DNA of 64,000 nucleotides. Origin: Wyeomyia smithii (lineage: Eukaryota > Arthropoda > Insecta > Diptera > Culicidae). Numbering within the stretch: position 1 is the first letter of the stretch; each line of letters opens with the position of its first letter. Below, in pieces: positions 44,351 to 55,943 of the stretch. The stretch is taken from positions 191,049,357 to 191,113,356 of the forward strand of contig NC_073695.1 of NCBI RefSeq assembly GCF_029784165.1. Reading direction: 5' to 3'. Both the position numbers and the translations under genes were made by a program. The notes under the pieces were generated by a model. The model was not told the DNA's origin and searched no databases. It was given only the letters and a program-made list of their open reading frames with translations.

Positions 44351-45184
44351 GTGATTTACAGTATCGTCAAAGGCCGATCAACCACCACAAATCTTTTGGA
44401 ATTCATAACTTTCACTCTGACTGTAATGGACAACGGTAACCACGTAGAAGCTCTTTATACGGACTTTAGCAAGGCATTTGACAGAATCGACATACCATTA
44501 TTGCTCTTCAAGCTCGAAAAATACGGAACTGAAACGAAATTTTTGGAATGGCTCCAGTCATACTTAACAAAACGAACACAAATAGTCCGCTTTCAAAATT
44601 CCTTTTCAAACCCAATAGAAGTAACTTCTGGGGTTCCCCAAGGCTCCCACCTGGGCCCTCTTCTTTTTATATTATACGTAAATGACATTTCCTTTCTTTT
44701 TAAGTCAATACATGTGCTTGTATATGCTGACGACATGAAGCTCTTTATAGAAATAACCAATGCAGAAGACTTCGAAATATTCCAGAATGAAATTAATGTA
44801 TTCTACACTTGGTGCAACAAAAGCCTATTACAAATCAACTTTAAAAAATGTAATTCAATAGCCTTTAGCAGAAAAACTGTAACACCACGTACAAACATTT
44901 TCTTAGGAAACCAACCAGTAGAAAAATGCAAAATCGTAAGGGACCTAGGCGTAATCTTAGACTCCAAACTTACATTCATAGAACATTATAATACAATTAT
45001 CAACAAAGCAAATAGTATGCTGGGCTTTATACAACGCATCGGCCACAATTTTCAAGACCCATATACAATCAAACTATTATATATTACATACTGTAGCATT
45101 GTATGGAATCCCTATATTGCCACACATGAAGAACGCATTGTATCTGTCCAAAAACAATTTCTTTGTACGCGCTTCGTAAGCTAA
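44351..45184 (+). pseudogene. Jockey/CR1-like reverse transcriptase, C-terminal two thirds
   Basis: The frame holds the catalytic strands: YTDFSKAFDRID near residue 38, SGVPQGSHLGPLLFILYVND near residue 93 and VLVYADDMKLF near residue 122, followed by the thumb (LGVILDSKLTF). The RT residues look intact but the upstream palm and endonuclease are absent. A frame change near 45170 moves reading to the next piece. Confidence 0.88.
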
Positions 45185-45522
45185 ATTGGACAGCATTTCC
45201 CTTACCATCAAATGAAGCACGCTGCATGCTTATAGACATACAAGCACTTAAAGAACGCCGCGATCTTTCAATGCTTTATTTCATCAATGACATTATTTCT
45301 CAACGCGTGCAATCTACTAAATTATTATCACAACTAAATTTTTATGCACCCAGTCGTCAATTAAGAAATCGTAAAATATTTTCGGAAAATTCTCACAGAA
45401 CAAACTACTCAAAAAATGGCCCAATAAATCCTATGATGCGTCACTATAATCAGCACTGCGAAAATATCGACATCACCATGGGCAGAAATCAAATAAAAAA
45501 AACGACTAACTACTGGAAATAA
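45163..45522 (+). pseudogene. LINE ORF2 C-terminal domain
   Basis: The 119-codon frame starts ALRKLNWTAFPLPSNE and continues with LIDIQALKERRDLSMLYFI, a helical C-terminal region that follows the RT in this group. It overlaps the previous frame by 22 bases because of a frameshift. Confidence 0.75.
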
Positions 45523-45839
45523 TGTATAGAATATAAGAAAACATTGTATTATTATAACTGTAGTCTACATTTGCTTGACGAAATAAATAAATAAATAAAT
45601 AAATATTGCATGCCTTCATATACACATCATAAACCATAAAACATTGAATTCGAATATTAAAGCTCAGTGAAATATTATCACTTTGTATCATTCTTTAGAA
45701 AACAATAACAATTAAATTATTTAGACATGTCAGTTTCTTAGATTGACTGTTTTTCGATACAGAGTTTAACTTAATAGTTTAACATACCTAATCATGCTCG
45801 GGATAAAAATATCATCGCGGTTATGTAAAAGGTCACATT

Positions 45840-46110
45840 GGGGTGATTGGCAATTCAAACTGCTTCCCAAGAATCGAAAGACACCTGGAGTTGATTTCTG
45901 AGCTGTGGGTATCATTTTAGCTCCAAAAATACCCGATACCCATATTGGATGGTATTTGGCAATTCTCGGCAAATCGGCAAGCTGACACCCTGGAGTCTTA
46001 GATAGATTTCTGATCTCTGGGCATTATCTCGGTTCCTATTTTGGATAGTTAGTCTATTTAAGTTTGTTTTCCAGTAACTAGAAGTCGCCATCTTGGAATA
46101 TAAAATAGCA
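45840..46110 (-). repeat. Reverse-orientation copy of the 54.5-56.5 kb repeat family
   Basis: Phrases such as ACCCATATTGGATGGTATTTGG and GTAACTAGAAGTCGCCATCTTGG are the complements of the unit phrases of the tandem array (ATATGGGTATTTC and AAGATGGCGACTTCC). Confidence 0.65.
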
Positions 46111-46385
46111 TAGAATACACCTCAGAGTTAAACGGAACAATATCAATAGTCCTACGAACTAGATTCGTTTCTTTTTGTAGTTATTTCAAAGCTGGCGAAA
46201 TACGAAAATGAACAAGAATGTGAGTAAGGCTTAGGAAAAATATAGCTCATCCAGACGTAACTCGAACTAGCAATCTACATGTCTCCGACATGGTGTTTTA
46301 TCCAATAAAATTACTGAGAAGATATAGCCCAATGTCGAACTAGAGGGCAGACGTTGGCTACACCAATCAGTTAAACCACGATGTG

Positions 46386-46640
46386 AGGCAGCAAGCGTCA
46401 GGTAGAGCCAATACTTCAACCTACGGACGGTGGAAGACATCGCATTTGGATGCCGAGATGCTATCTGCGAATGCTAATACGAATCTGTGGGATGACGCCT
46501 GCTGGATCGTGATGGCCGAAAAAGGCTTGTTAGCACCTGTGGAACGATCTCCAGCGATGTTGGAGCGAATCGTCTAGGGACTCTTTTCAAGCCACGAGCC
46601 AAGTCCTTGGCCTCCGGCTGTCGAGTATCTCGGACATAAA
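46386..46640 (+). pseudogene. R1-clade LINE fragment, region before RT
   Basis: Short frames read LWDDACWIVMAEKG and, in the next phase, GLFSSHEPSPWPP, which resemble the segment just before the RT in R1-clade elements. It is followed immediately by fragments of the tRNA-headed retroposon and continues at 47925. Confidence 0.5.
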
Positions 46641-46659
46641 CAAGAAATTCAAATCGAAT

Positions 46660-47000
46660 TCTACAATACCCCCTTGATTTCCTCCTAAAAAAAAAGTTCC
46701 TCTTAAAATAAAACTGGTTTGAGTAACGTATAATAGGTTCACTTGAGGGAATTGTAATTATGGCACGATATTGACTGGAAGAACGAGGTTTCGATAAGAC
46801 TCTTTCCTCTTGACGAAATAAGTCCTTTTTATGGTAAAACTAACTAGAGGAATATAAGTCTCCTCTATGGAATTGTAATTGATGATATTGGCACGGTTTA
46901 TATAAGAACGTTGGCTGAAGTCTATCTCCAGTGACTTGTAATTTGGCGATTTTGGTAGGATGGAGAGAAGCTTGGTATAGTAGAGCAGTATTAGGCTTGA
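46660..47000 (+). repeat. tRNA-headed modular retroposon, headless fragment
   Basis: Starts in the unique region (GAATTCTACAATACCCCC) and includes two modules with GGTTTCGATAAGACTC and GATATTGGCACGG, then the tail phrase with GTATAGTAGAGCAGTA. Confidence 0.75.
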
Positions 47001-47004
47001 AACG

Positions 47005-47475
47005 AAGGTAAGCTCGTAGCCGTAAGGTTACACAGTCCACTTTGACAAGCTGGTGGTCGTGAGATGAAGTCTTAGTAGAATCAGGCCATCGAAGGCCTTT
47101 AACTTGGGTTTATTTATCAGGCTTTACCCTTCCTAAAAAATAAATCTCTGTTATAAAAACTGGTCTGAGTAACGTATAATAGTTCTTTCCAGGAAAATGT
47201 TATGGCGCAATGTTGGCCTCTTTTCTGTTAACATAATTTGTCCTACTCATAATAAAACTGACCAGAGGTTTAGCATCAAGAGGGAAGTTGTGAATGTGAC
47301 GCAATGTTTGCAGGAAGAACGAGGATTCGATAAGACTGCTGCTAGAAAAAATAAGTCTTTCTCATAGTAAAACTGACCAGAGGCTTCATAAGACTCTTTC
47401 TCATGTCATAATAAGACCCTCTTAAAATAAACCTGGCCAAACGGGAACGTTAGGTGAGGTCTCTCTCCCTCCAGA
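47005..47475 (+). repeat. tRNA-headed modular retroposon, second fragment with head
   Basis: The head reads GCTCGTAGCCGTAAGGTTAC and is followed by GTGGTCGTGAGAT, a damaged B box. Two modules follow and it stops after TTAGGTGAGGTCTCTC. Confidence 0.75.
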
Positions 47476-47804
47476 GCAATTCTCGCTGAAACCAGGCCAC
47501 TAGGTGCACAAGGTCTTTCGAATTTTATATAAATACACATATTAGTTAGGAATAGAGAAAAAATGATTGTGCCATTTTTGTTTGATTGAATTTGCTGAAC
47601 CCTCGGTCACCATCAGAACTTTGGCCGCCATCTTGAATTTTGCCGCCATCTTGTATTATATCAGAAAAATGCAATTTTGGGCGTGTTCGCAACTACCGAT
47701 TTCCGATCTGAGACCAGCATTGGAAAGCTGAGAAAAAATGCTATAAGATGCAAGAAAAAAATTAGGTGAGCATCAGTGTTATCCTACCAATTGAACGAAT
47801 TTTC

Positions 47805-47925
47805 CGAACGAAGATACAAAATAATCGATGCATTCTCTCCAGGGAATTGAAATCTGGTGATATAGATAAGATGAAAAGAGGCTCGGTATTGTAGAGCAGC
47901 AAGCTTAAAACAGAAAAAATGCAAT
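47805..47925 (+). repeat. tRNA-headed modular retroposon, tail fragment
   Basis: Contains CCAGGGAATTGAAATCTGG and AGGCTCGGTATTGTAGAGCAG, the last module and tail phrase of the family. Confidence 0.6.
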
Positions 47926-48880
47926 GAAATTTTGAAGATAGCCATCAAGGCGACTATAAAATTGAAGGCAAAGAGACTGGTCCTGTTGCCGAAAGCTGGG
48001 GAGCCGCCAGGAGACTCTTCGTTATATAAATCTATCTTTCTGCTAGACGCGGCGCGCAAGGCGATGAAGTACACAAGTGGTGTAAATGGGCTGACAACTG
48101 ATTAGCTCGGCTTCCGGAAAGTAGATCCATGCTGGATACTATTCTCTCTATCATCAAGATGCCGGAGGTAGCGTCACGTAAGACGTGAGGAATGCGTTCA
48201 ATAGCACCAGCTGCGACTCCATAGCGCACGCAAGAGTACCAGAAGGAGAATACAACACCGGGTCCATCAGGTAAAGTGGGCTGTAAAATTCATGATCGTC
48301 AGAACTCCGAGTTGACGGCCGCGCATTTTATACGCAAAGTCGAAAACTGCTGGTGGGAAACTGGATTTAGCTTTTCATAAGATGGAGGTGACGGTTGTGA
48401 ACCACCGTAAATTAGAGCAACAAACGGTGGTCAGTATCAGAGGTTGCACCATTACCTCAATCTTTGGAGCTCCTAGGGGTTATGGTTGACGACAAGCTCA
48501 CGTTTAAGAGTCTCGTCAACTATGCCTCTAAGAGGGCCTCAACGGTTATTGCGATCACTTCTGACCAGGTTTCTCGATGATTGGACCACAGCGGGGCTGG
48601 TCCAAATCCGTGAAGGGTAGATTCACGCAATGACTTATTTCGGTGGTATCCGAGTGGGTCGGGAGGCGCCATGAAGAAGTGAATTTCCCCCTGCCACAGA
48701 TTCTGTCAGGACATGACAGCGGGCCTGATTCTACTATGGACAACCTAGTTCGGAGGAGTGTGGAGACCCGGACATCTCGAGTTTGGGTTGTGCAGCCGCC
48801 TCTCAGATTGTCCCGGAGCTACAACGGAGATTGGAGGGGTTTTAGCGGGTCGGGCGGGCCGATTATATGCTTTGGTAAAG
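47925..48880 (+). pseudogene. R1-clade LINE reverse transcriptase and C-terminus, decayed
   Basis: Read in shifting frames, the region gives RLVLLPKAGEPPGDS and IFLLDAARKAMKY, then DVRNAFNS, then LGVMVDDKLTFKS, and near the end RRHEEVNFPLPQILSGHD. These phrases follow the order RT fingers, palm, thumb and C-terminal zinc region of R1-clade elements. The catalytic YADD region appears deleted. There are many stops. Many R1 elements target 28S rDNA; this one does not lie in rDNA. Confidence 0.7.
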
Positions 48881-49780
48881 TGCAACTACATCAACACCAT
48901 TCGTCATAACTCCAACCTTACTTCCTGAGTTCTCTTCTCAGGTGTCTGTTTGCAGCTTTCTCCGCAATCTCGCATCAACCTCCGTTGCGCCCGTTCGATG
49001 ATTTTATATCAATAAGACCAACTGCGCTACGAGATTTCGCATTCATTCATAAAATATAAACTTTTAAACGACATTTAGTATATTTATTTTATACCGAGAG
49101 GAAGTAAATTCCGATATAAGCTAAAATAGTTACCTCAAACAACTACCTTGTAATAGCGTTGTGCCCGGCTCTGCAAATTTGCACTGTCATTCAGCTGGAT
49201 TATCAGCTGAAATTGAAAGCTGTGGATTTCAATTTTCAACTAACGAAATAAAAATGACTATCAGCTCTAATCAGTGGACAGTGATAATGTTGGCTAGCAG
49301 CATTTCTGTCATTGTTGTAAGTTGCTTTAGCGGTGTTCTTGCGGTTGAGAATAGAGATACTTATTGACTTTCATATTAACTTTGGTATCTTTTATTTTCA
49401 CAAACACGATTTTCACGTTTGTTTCCAGTTTATAATATTTACAGCCTTGGTTGTGTCAATTAAGATGCGCAAATAGAAAAGCAGTAACTAACCCTTTTGC
49501 TCATGTTCCATACTCCAGATTAAACTGGATTTTTCCAGTTTGAAATGAATAAGCTCGGACACAAGTTTGTACAAACGCCATAAAAACTGTAAATATCTGT
49601 ATTTCATGTTTTGCAGACAAATGTACACACATTTTTTGTATCTCTGGTAGCCATTTTGAACCGCCGTACCGAGTCTTTTATCTTAACCTTTTGACAGGTT
49701 ATGGTGCCTTTGTTTACCATTTTCGATTTAGTATATTTTACTAGCGGAATGTAGTCATTAAATCTACTAGTCAATTAAGT
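48881..49780. other. No gene recognised
   Basis: A 68-codon frame at 49161-49367 has a hydrophobic stretch near its end but nothing else to support it. No repeats were noticed. Confidence 0.4.
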
Positions 49781-49791
49781 GACGTCACCTG

Positions 49792-50659
49792 AGAGAGCTT
49801 CGTAGCCGCAAGGTTACAGAGTCCGCTTTGATAAGCGAGTGGTCGTGGGTTCGAATCTTAGTAGCATCAGGTCATTTGGTTGTCAAAAGACTTTAATATG
49901 GGTTCATTCTCAGGCTCTCCACCACATACCCTTCCTTCAAGCTGAGTTCTATAGTACCCTTGCTGACTTTCATCCTAACAAAAAAGTCCCTCTTATGATA
50001 AAACTGTTCTGAGTAACGTATAGTGATTCTCTTCAGGGAATTGTAATTATGACGCGGTCTTGGCTGGAGGAACAAGGTTTCGATAAGACTCCTTCCTCTT
50101 GACAAAAATATAAGTCCTACTAATAATAAACCTGACCAGCATTAAGCATTAAGTGCGTCTTCAGGGAATTGTGGTTGTGACGCGGTTGTTTGTAGGAGTA
50201 ACGAGGTTCGATAAGACTCCTTCCTCTTGACAAAATAAGTCCTTCTTATAATAAAACTGATTTCAGAAATATTTACCCTCTACAGGGAATTGTAATTGGC
50301 GATATTGGCACGAGGAACGAGGTTTCGATAAGACTCCTTCCTCTTGACATAATAAGTCCCTCTTAGAATAAACTTGGCCAGAGAGGAACGCAAGGTGTAG
50401 CCTCAGTTCAGGGAATTGTAATTTGGGGATATTGGTAGGATAGAAAAGAGGCTCGGTATGGTAGAGCAGTAAGCTTGAAATGAAAGGGTAAACTCTCTCA
50501 CACAAGCACGGATATAAATAAAAAAAAAGCGTATCATTCACTTCAATAGTGATACTGCCAATTATATGAAGTGCGGAGTACAGAAAACACCTGGGCAAAA
50601 TCACAATAGATCAAAACGTCTCTGGTCGCAGTGATGAGTCCACACAGAGGAAAAAAAAA
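49792..50659 (+). mobile_element. tRNA-headed modular retroposon, complete copy (868 bp)
   Basis: The element is flanked by a perfect 11 bp duplication GACGTCACCTG (49781-49791 and 50660-50670) and ends in nine A residues (50651-50659). The head has an A-box-like TAGCCGCAAGG at 49803-49813 and a B box GGTTCGAATC at 49848-49857. A unique segment follows, then four tandem modules of about 122-128 bp whose starts (CAGGGAATTG) lie near 50034, 50163, 50284 and 50408, then a unique tail. Each module carries GGTTTCGATAAGACTCC or a variant. The design is that of a SINE mobilised by a LINE, but it is two to three times the usual length. No protein is encoded. Confidence 0.9.
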
Positions 50660-50670
50660 GACGTCACCTG

Positions 50671-51628
50671 GCGATGACCATTGTACAGGTATTTCCTAGT
50701 CATCAAAAATGGAAGTGGCGAGCCACATTTTCAAACTAAAAATCTGAAACCACTGGAAAATATTTCAGTGCATGATTCTCAAAGGCTCTCAAAGAGTACT
50801 TGGTCAATCTTGGTTTGTTCTTGAAACTGCAACATATTTAAAATTTTCTATAAGAATTAAAACTTTTGGAACGGTTTCGATTTTTTTCCGGAATGTCAAA
50901 CCATAATATTTCGACATTGTCCAGATCACTCCAAAACAGTTGCAACCGTTCAGCGAAGACTGACTCTTCAAACTAGCTGAAGTCTTCATAACCCAAACAC
51001 CGTGTCATCACCAACTGGTAACATCTCTGGGTTACTTCATTCCGACGAACCAATCAGTTCAGCTGCTCAGAGCACCGCCTGGTTGGAGGAGAAACGAAAA
51101 ACCGCATTTTTATAGAAGCCCGGAGACTCGCAATATACAAAGCAACATGCGTCTCTACATTCATCTCCACACGCAGACTGGCCTGTTGAACCATCCTAGC
51201 TTGCACTGCGTCGTCGTCGCCGTCGTCATCGCGGGGGGTGCGCTATGTTGATTGGATTTTTTTCTGCCACGGAAATCTGAACTGACAGACGACAGGGGAA
51301 ACTAATGCGTGACGAAAGGTATCATGTATCAAAAACTTATAAAGTGATCACATCGGCAGCCCATACGACACTGCGATCATTACCAACACTGCTGTGGGTC
51401 GCGTAGGACGGTAAATGGGGCAACGTGTCGATTGTCACATTCCATTAGATCGAATTAAGATTGCACAGACAGCTGCTGAGCTCGACCCCGAAGTGGGTGC
51501 TGGGAAAGTGACAAGTTGCAGCTCGGCTACGTTAGCAGCGGTTCTGGTCTGATTAGGGGTAATAGACGACAACAAAAGCTTTTTTTTGATCGCTCCCACA
51601 CACAATGAAGGCAAACGTTTAGGGATCA
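50671..51628. other. No gene recognised
   Basis: Moderately GC-rich around 51050-51330, with a short GTC repeat near 51207 and a TTTTTATAG promoter-like phrase near 51108. There is nothing firm to annotate. Confidence 0.35.
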
Positions 51629-52297
51629 TCCAGAAGTGGAATTTATCGGAAGTCGTGTGTCACTAGGACAGGACGTGACAAGAGAAACCAAGAGTCACCC
51701 AAAGTTCTGTCGAGGTGAAAGCCCTCTCTGATTGGTCGATTTTATTTAGCGATCTGTTAAATTTTATTATTAGTCGGTACGGTTGGCCGTGCTGCGTAAA
51801 CTATCGATATTTTTTGTTTACTTTGTTTTTGCTTACCAAGTGAATGAACAGCGTTTGGTTCAGCGATTTTTCGAAACTTTTTCATGCACTAGACTGTGTA
51901 ATGTCTATAAAAATCAACAATCGAAATATTATTTATGTTTTGAAACTATGTATGATGAACAATAGCAGATTCATTTCTCGAAAAACAAGAGGAATCCAGA
52001 TGAGTTGGAATTATGAAATTATGAAAATAAATTCGACATAGGTATATCTTCAAATCAATAGAAGCTGAGCTGATGAGCTAGCATTATCAAATGAATTATT
52101 TGAAATTGAAATCCAGAACTTGAAAAATCCATGATGTTGATATTTTCTTCATTAAACATTTTCGGAAATACTAGCAAGCGTCGTGCCGATAAATGAAAAT
52201 GTTTCATGAGGGCAATTTTGAACGGAAAGAAGAATAACTAGAAGCCACTTGTCACGTCCTGTCCTAGGTGTGTCACATCGGTAATGGATGACCAAGT
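51629..52297. mobile_element. Probable MITE with GGATCATCC-type ends
   Basis: The left end contains GGGATCATCCAG and, 35-60 bases on, CTAGGACAGGACGTGACAAG. The right end has the complement of that 20-base block and GGATGACC. The inverted pair spans about 60 bases. It resembles a dispersed mosquito MITE family with ATCATCC termini and GTCAC motifs. I could not find the duplication. Confidence 0.55.
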
Positions 52298-52315
52298 AGC
52301 TTACGTTAATTTTTG

Positions 52316-52590
52316 CTAGCAATACTCAGAGGGAGAGATATGCGAAGAGAACGTAACACATTGAAAGGTATTGCAATCAGGTACAATGAAGGATGTATTC
52401 ATTTTTACACGTTTTTATATTTTATTGCTAAACAATGAATTGAGAATGGTCTAAAATTGCTTTATCACAGTGATTTTGAATTGGTGGTTCACAAACCTCT
52501 TGTATGGTCAACAAAATAATGATCAATTATGGTGAAAGTATATAAAATTAAACATAAAATTCAACACCTTCACGGTTTTTGTGATTCCCC
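52316..52590. repeat. Dispersed repeat, copy 2 (first at 36914)
   Basis: Starts TAGCAATACTCAGAGGGAGA and ends near TTCACGGTTTTTGTGAT, as in the first copy. Confidence 0.7.
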
Positions 52591-52702
52591 AGAACTTCCA
52601 TCATCACCATAAGTTATTCGAGTCGAATGAAAAAATCAGTCAACATAGCGCTTCGAGAAGAGATCTGGCACCTCTGACATATGAAACCCAGTAGCCAAAT
52701 TA

Positions 52703-52929
52703 GGCGTCGTGTTGAGTCTGCGTTACTTATCGTTACGTAGGGGGGAGGGGAGGGAGTAATAGAGACAGCTGCGTAACTGTGTTTGCTCGAAATTGAAAAT
52801 TTCGGGTCAAGCTGTTTAGTGTTACGTAATTTCAGGGGGGGAATCATATCGAACGTTACCTATCGTTACATAGGGGGGAGGGGGTCGGAAATCGAGATTT
52901 TTAGCGTTACGTAATTCGTGTACGACGCC
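52703..52929. mobile_element. 227 bp MITE, possibly PIF/Harbinger-like
   Basis: The ends are GGCGTCGTGTTGAG and the inverted TACACGACGCC-like terminus (plus strand GTGTACGACGCC). The flanks are TTA on both sides (52700-52702 and 52930-52932). Inside, GTTACGTA followed by a run of G and A appears twice. A TTA target fits PIF/Harbinger, but the terminal motif is not diagnostic. Confidence 0.6.
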
Positions 52930-52951
52930 TTAGCAATTTTTCTCATCGCTT

Positions 52952-52952
52952 A

Positions 52953-52995
<43 letters not shown>
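52952..52995. repeat. (TC)n microsatellite
   Basis: An almost uninterrupted TC dinucleotide run with one TTTC interruption. Confidence 0.95.
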
Positions 52996-54449
52996 GAATA
53001 TCTCTAATTTTTACTAGAAGGTATCAGCACGGTGACGCAAGCGCCACCTTCTCTATGCAGTATAGGAGATTAGTACTTTATTGAATATTTTATGGGGTTG
53101 ATTTGATTGGAACCCCAAGAACCACCCTCTTGCGAACAATTACATTAGTGATACGTTGACTAATCCGCTCATCGCTGATAAATTCATTGTCTTTGAGCCG
53201 GTTGACTTTTGCTGACCAAATATCGTTGTAAGTGGATGAAAAACAATAAACATACGCGTGTTTGTTTATTTAGGTTAAAAGTATACCATTAGGTTAAAAG
53301 TATACCATTACTGCTCGTGCCATAAAAGAGGAATTTGCTTTGAATTAGCTTTTGAGTCAATAAACAAATATAAACCAATGAACTGCTCAGGATTATCCGA
53401 TATGGTAAATGCATTGAGTGACAAAAAGCCAGCTGTAAGCTATCTTAGCTAAAATGATATACTCTGGCAAGTTGAAGCGTAGCCTAGAAAACTTAGATTG
53501 CTTTTATTGCAGTTAAGCGGCAGAAGACGACGTCGGGTAATCGCGGCGGCTCTATTGCAGCGAGGAAAACGCTTGAATGTAGCACTAAATTGTGTAATGT
53601 TATTATATGAAAATAACTGTGCGCCGATCTTTCTCTCTTGTTTCTACACTCTTACCCCTTGAATGTAGACTAACCGACCTTCTTCAATCGGTGGGTAAAT
53701 AGTGAGTGAGTATCCGGAACAATCTCCAGCTCAATGAAAAACTCCTGCTACAACAACTAGGAGTTTGTACCGACAGAAATTAATTCCATAAAGAGGAAGT
53801 GCACTCTGCCTTACCTCCTCCCTCAATACCGCCATTCCGTTGGTTAGCACCACGGCAATGACGGTGGCTGCACTTCAATGGCATGCGGTAAGGCGTGACG
53901 CTAAATTAGTGTTGTTTATGCCAACAACACGTTTTATGAAAAGATATGCCTAGGTCTTGGGTTGGCCATTTCTTTGCACTGCTGTTCCGCTAGGTCGTTT
54001 TATGTTGCGCACATAAACACTGGTAATTAATATCTCAATTTGGGTCAGCGTGTATAGTTTTTTTTTTATTTCTCATGATTATGAACTGAAAGATTCATCG
54101 TAGTAATAATCGAAGAAACTACCCACAGTCGTGAGTTTCATTGTTCCCAGCCTATCGTGGAAGAATTTATGCACTGTAAAACATGTGTTATAAAATTCAT
54201 ATTTTGTTTCCTATTAGCAAATATATCAAATACCAATATAGTTCACTTACGTGAAATTATGAAGACAAATTGAAAATGACAGAAGCGTTAGTCACCTTTT
54301 CGACCGCTAGGTGCGCCACTTCCGATTTTGTTCTACACGACATGCGAAAAAGAGTAACTTTTGACAATAATATTACCCTAATGGGTACACTGAAAAAAAT
54401 GCATATTTTATTGTGAAGTGGACTCAGCCGAATATTTTATAATAATGAA
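52996..54449. other. No gene recognised; one small tandem repeat
   Basis: The 19-base phrase AGGTTAAAAGTATACCATT is repeated twice at 53272-53309. I see no gene or mobile element with defined ends in the rest. Confidence 0.5.
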
Positions 54450-55275
54450 GTTCGCCTATGTATGAGGCAATCCATGGGTGGTGTTCCACGGTTTGTACGT
54501 TTGTCGACCTCCGACAATATTTTGAGTTGTAAAATAGCGACTTCCGGTGACTGGAAAACTGCCGAAAATGACCAAATACCACCTAATATGGGCGTTTTTT
54601 TAACCAGAATGACGCTCAGAGGCCAGAAATTGTCTCCAAATGCCAGTTTGAAATCCAAGATGGCGGCTCCGGTTTCTGAAAAATAGCGACAAATGACCAA
54701 ATATGGGTATTTCCGCGATTGTTATGATGCACTGAAGCTAAAAATCGACCTCAGACAACATTTTGAATTGTAAGATGGTGACTTCCAGTGATTGGAAAAG
54801 AGACGAAAATGACCAAATACCACCTAATATGGATGTTTCTTTAACAAGAATGACGCTCAGAGACCAGGAATTGTCCCTGAATACCATTTTTAAAATCCAA
54901 GATGGCGACTTCCGGTTTCTGAGAAACAGTGAGATATGACTAAATACCACCCAATATGGGTATTTCCGAAATCGTGATGATGCACTGAAACCACAAATCG
55001 ACCTCAGACAACATTTTGAGTAGTAAAATGGCGACTTTTGGTGACTGGAAAACTGCCGAACATGACCCAAAAACAACCAAATATGGGTGTTTCTTCAACC
55101 AGAATGATGCTCAGAGGCCAGAAATTGTCTCCAAATGCCATTTTGAAATCCAATATGGCGACTTCCGGTTCCTAAACAACAGTGGCAAAAGACCAAATAA
55201 CACTCATAATGGGTATTTCCGGGATTGTTATGATGCACTGAAGCTACAAATCGACCTCAGATAACATTATGAATT

Positions 55276-55596
55276 GGGTTGTTCAGCTATTCAAAGATTT
55301 CCGATTTTTATATATCATCTGAAAGAGTGTTATTTTCTGAGCAAAACGTGATTTTTTAAAACCTTATATCATTATCCTTCGAATTTTAAATGAAGAATTA
55401 AAATTCGCTCCAAATCGCTACAATGCTACGGTATATGGGCGAATTGTCATCGTAGCGATATCAAGCAGATTTCGAGCAGTTTTAAATCTTGATTCAAAAA
55501 GCGAAGGACAACGATAGAAAAATTTTTTAAATCACGTTTTACTCAGAAAATGCAGATTTTTCAGATGATATAAAAACTGATATAGCTAAACAACCC
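55276..55596. mobile_element. 321 bp foldback MITE inside the tandem array
   Basis: Begins GGGTTGTTCAGCTAT and ends with ATAGCTAAACAACCC. It is flanked by AATT (55272-55275 and 55597-55600), and the surrounding unit is continuous when it is discounted. The arms pair further inwards (TCATCTGAAA with TTTCAGATGA, and AACGTGATTT with AAATCACGTT). Confidence 0.85.
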
Positions 55597-55672
55597 AATT
55601 GTAAAATAACGACTTCCGGTGAATGGGAAACTGCCGAAAATGACCAAATACCACCCAATATGGGTATTTCTT

Positions 55673-55943
55673 GGTATTTTCTGTGGTCCCCGTGGCTCTG
55701 TGCTTAGCGATGTCGGTCGGCTAGCTCTCCCACACGGTTGTGATATCGGGTTCGATTTCCGATCGAGTCGAGAATCTTTCCGAGCTGGAAATTTTCTCGA
55801 CTCAGCACTGGGGCACGGTGTATTGTTGTACTTATCCTACACATACAAAATGAGCCAAAAACAATATCGATAACGAATTCTCTCAACTAATCTAGTTAAT
55901 CGAGACCGCTATTAGCCCCAAGGCTGAGCGTGCGATATTGTTG
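55673..55943 (+). mobile_element. tRNA-derived SINE with TATTGTTG tail (271 bp)
   Basis: The head has an A-box-like GTGGCTCTGTGC near 55692 and a B box GGTTCGATTT at 55749-55758. It ends CGATATTGTTG and not in poly-A; an earlier phrase TGTATTGTTG occurs inside. A 14 bp duplication TATGGGTATTTCTT flanks it (55659-55672 and 55944-55957), made from the array unit itself. Confidence 0.85.

Larger units (their letters stand above)
44345..45604 (+). mobile_element. Jockey/CR1-like LINE, 5'-truncated
   Basis: The insert begins within the RT (GRSTTTNLLEF) and ends in an AAATAAATAAATAAAT tail at about 45580-45604. The C-terminal region after the RT carries INFYAPSRQLR-like sequence seen in Jockey/CR1-like mosquito elements. 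No duplication was found; the 5' side is the palindrome at 44270-44350. Confidence 0.8.

Noticed and set aside
49795..49870. A functional tRNA gene at the head of the modular retroposon
   Set aside because: The sequence lacks a convincing acceptor stem and continues into the retroposon body with TSD and poly-A tail.
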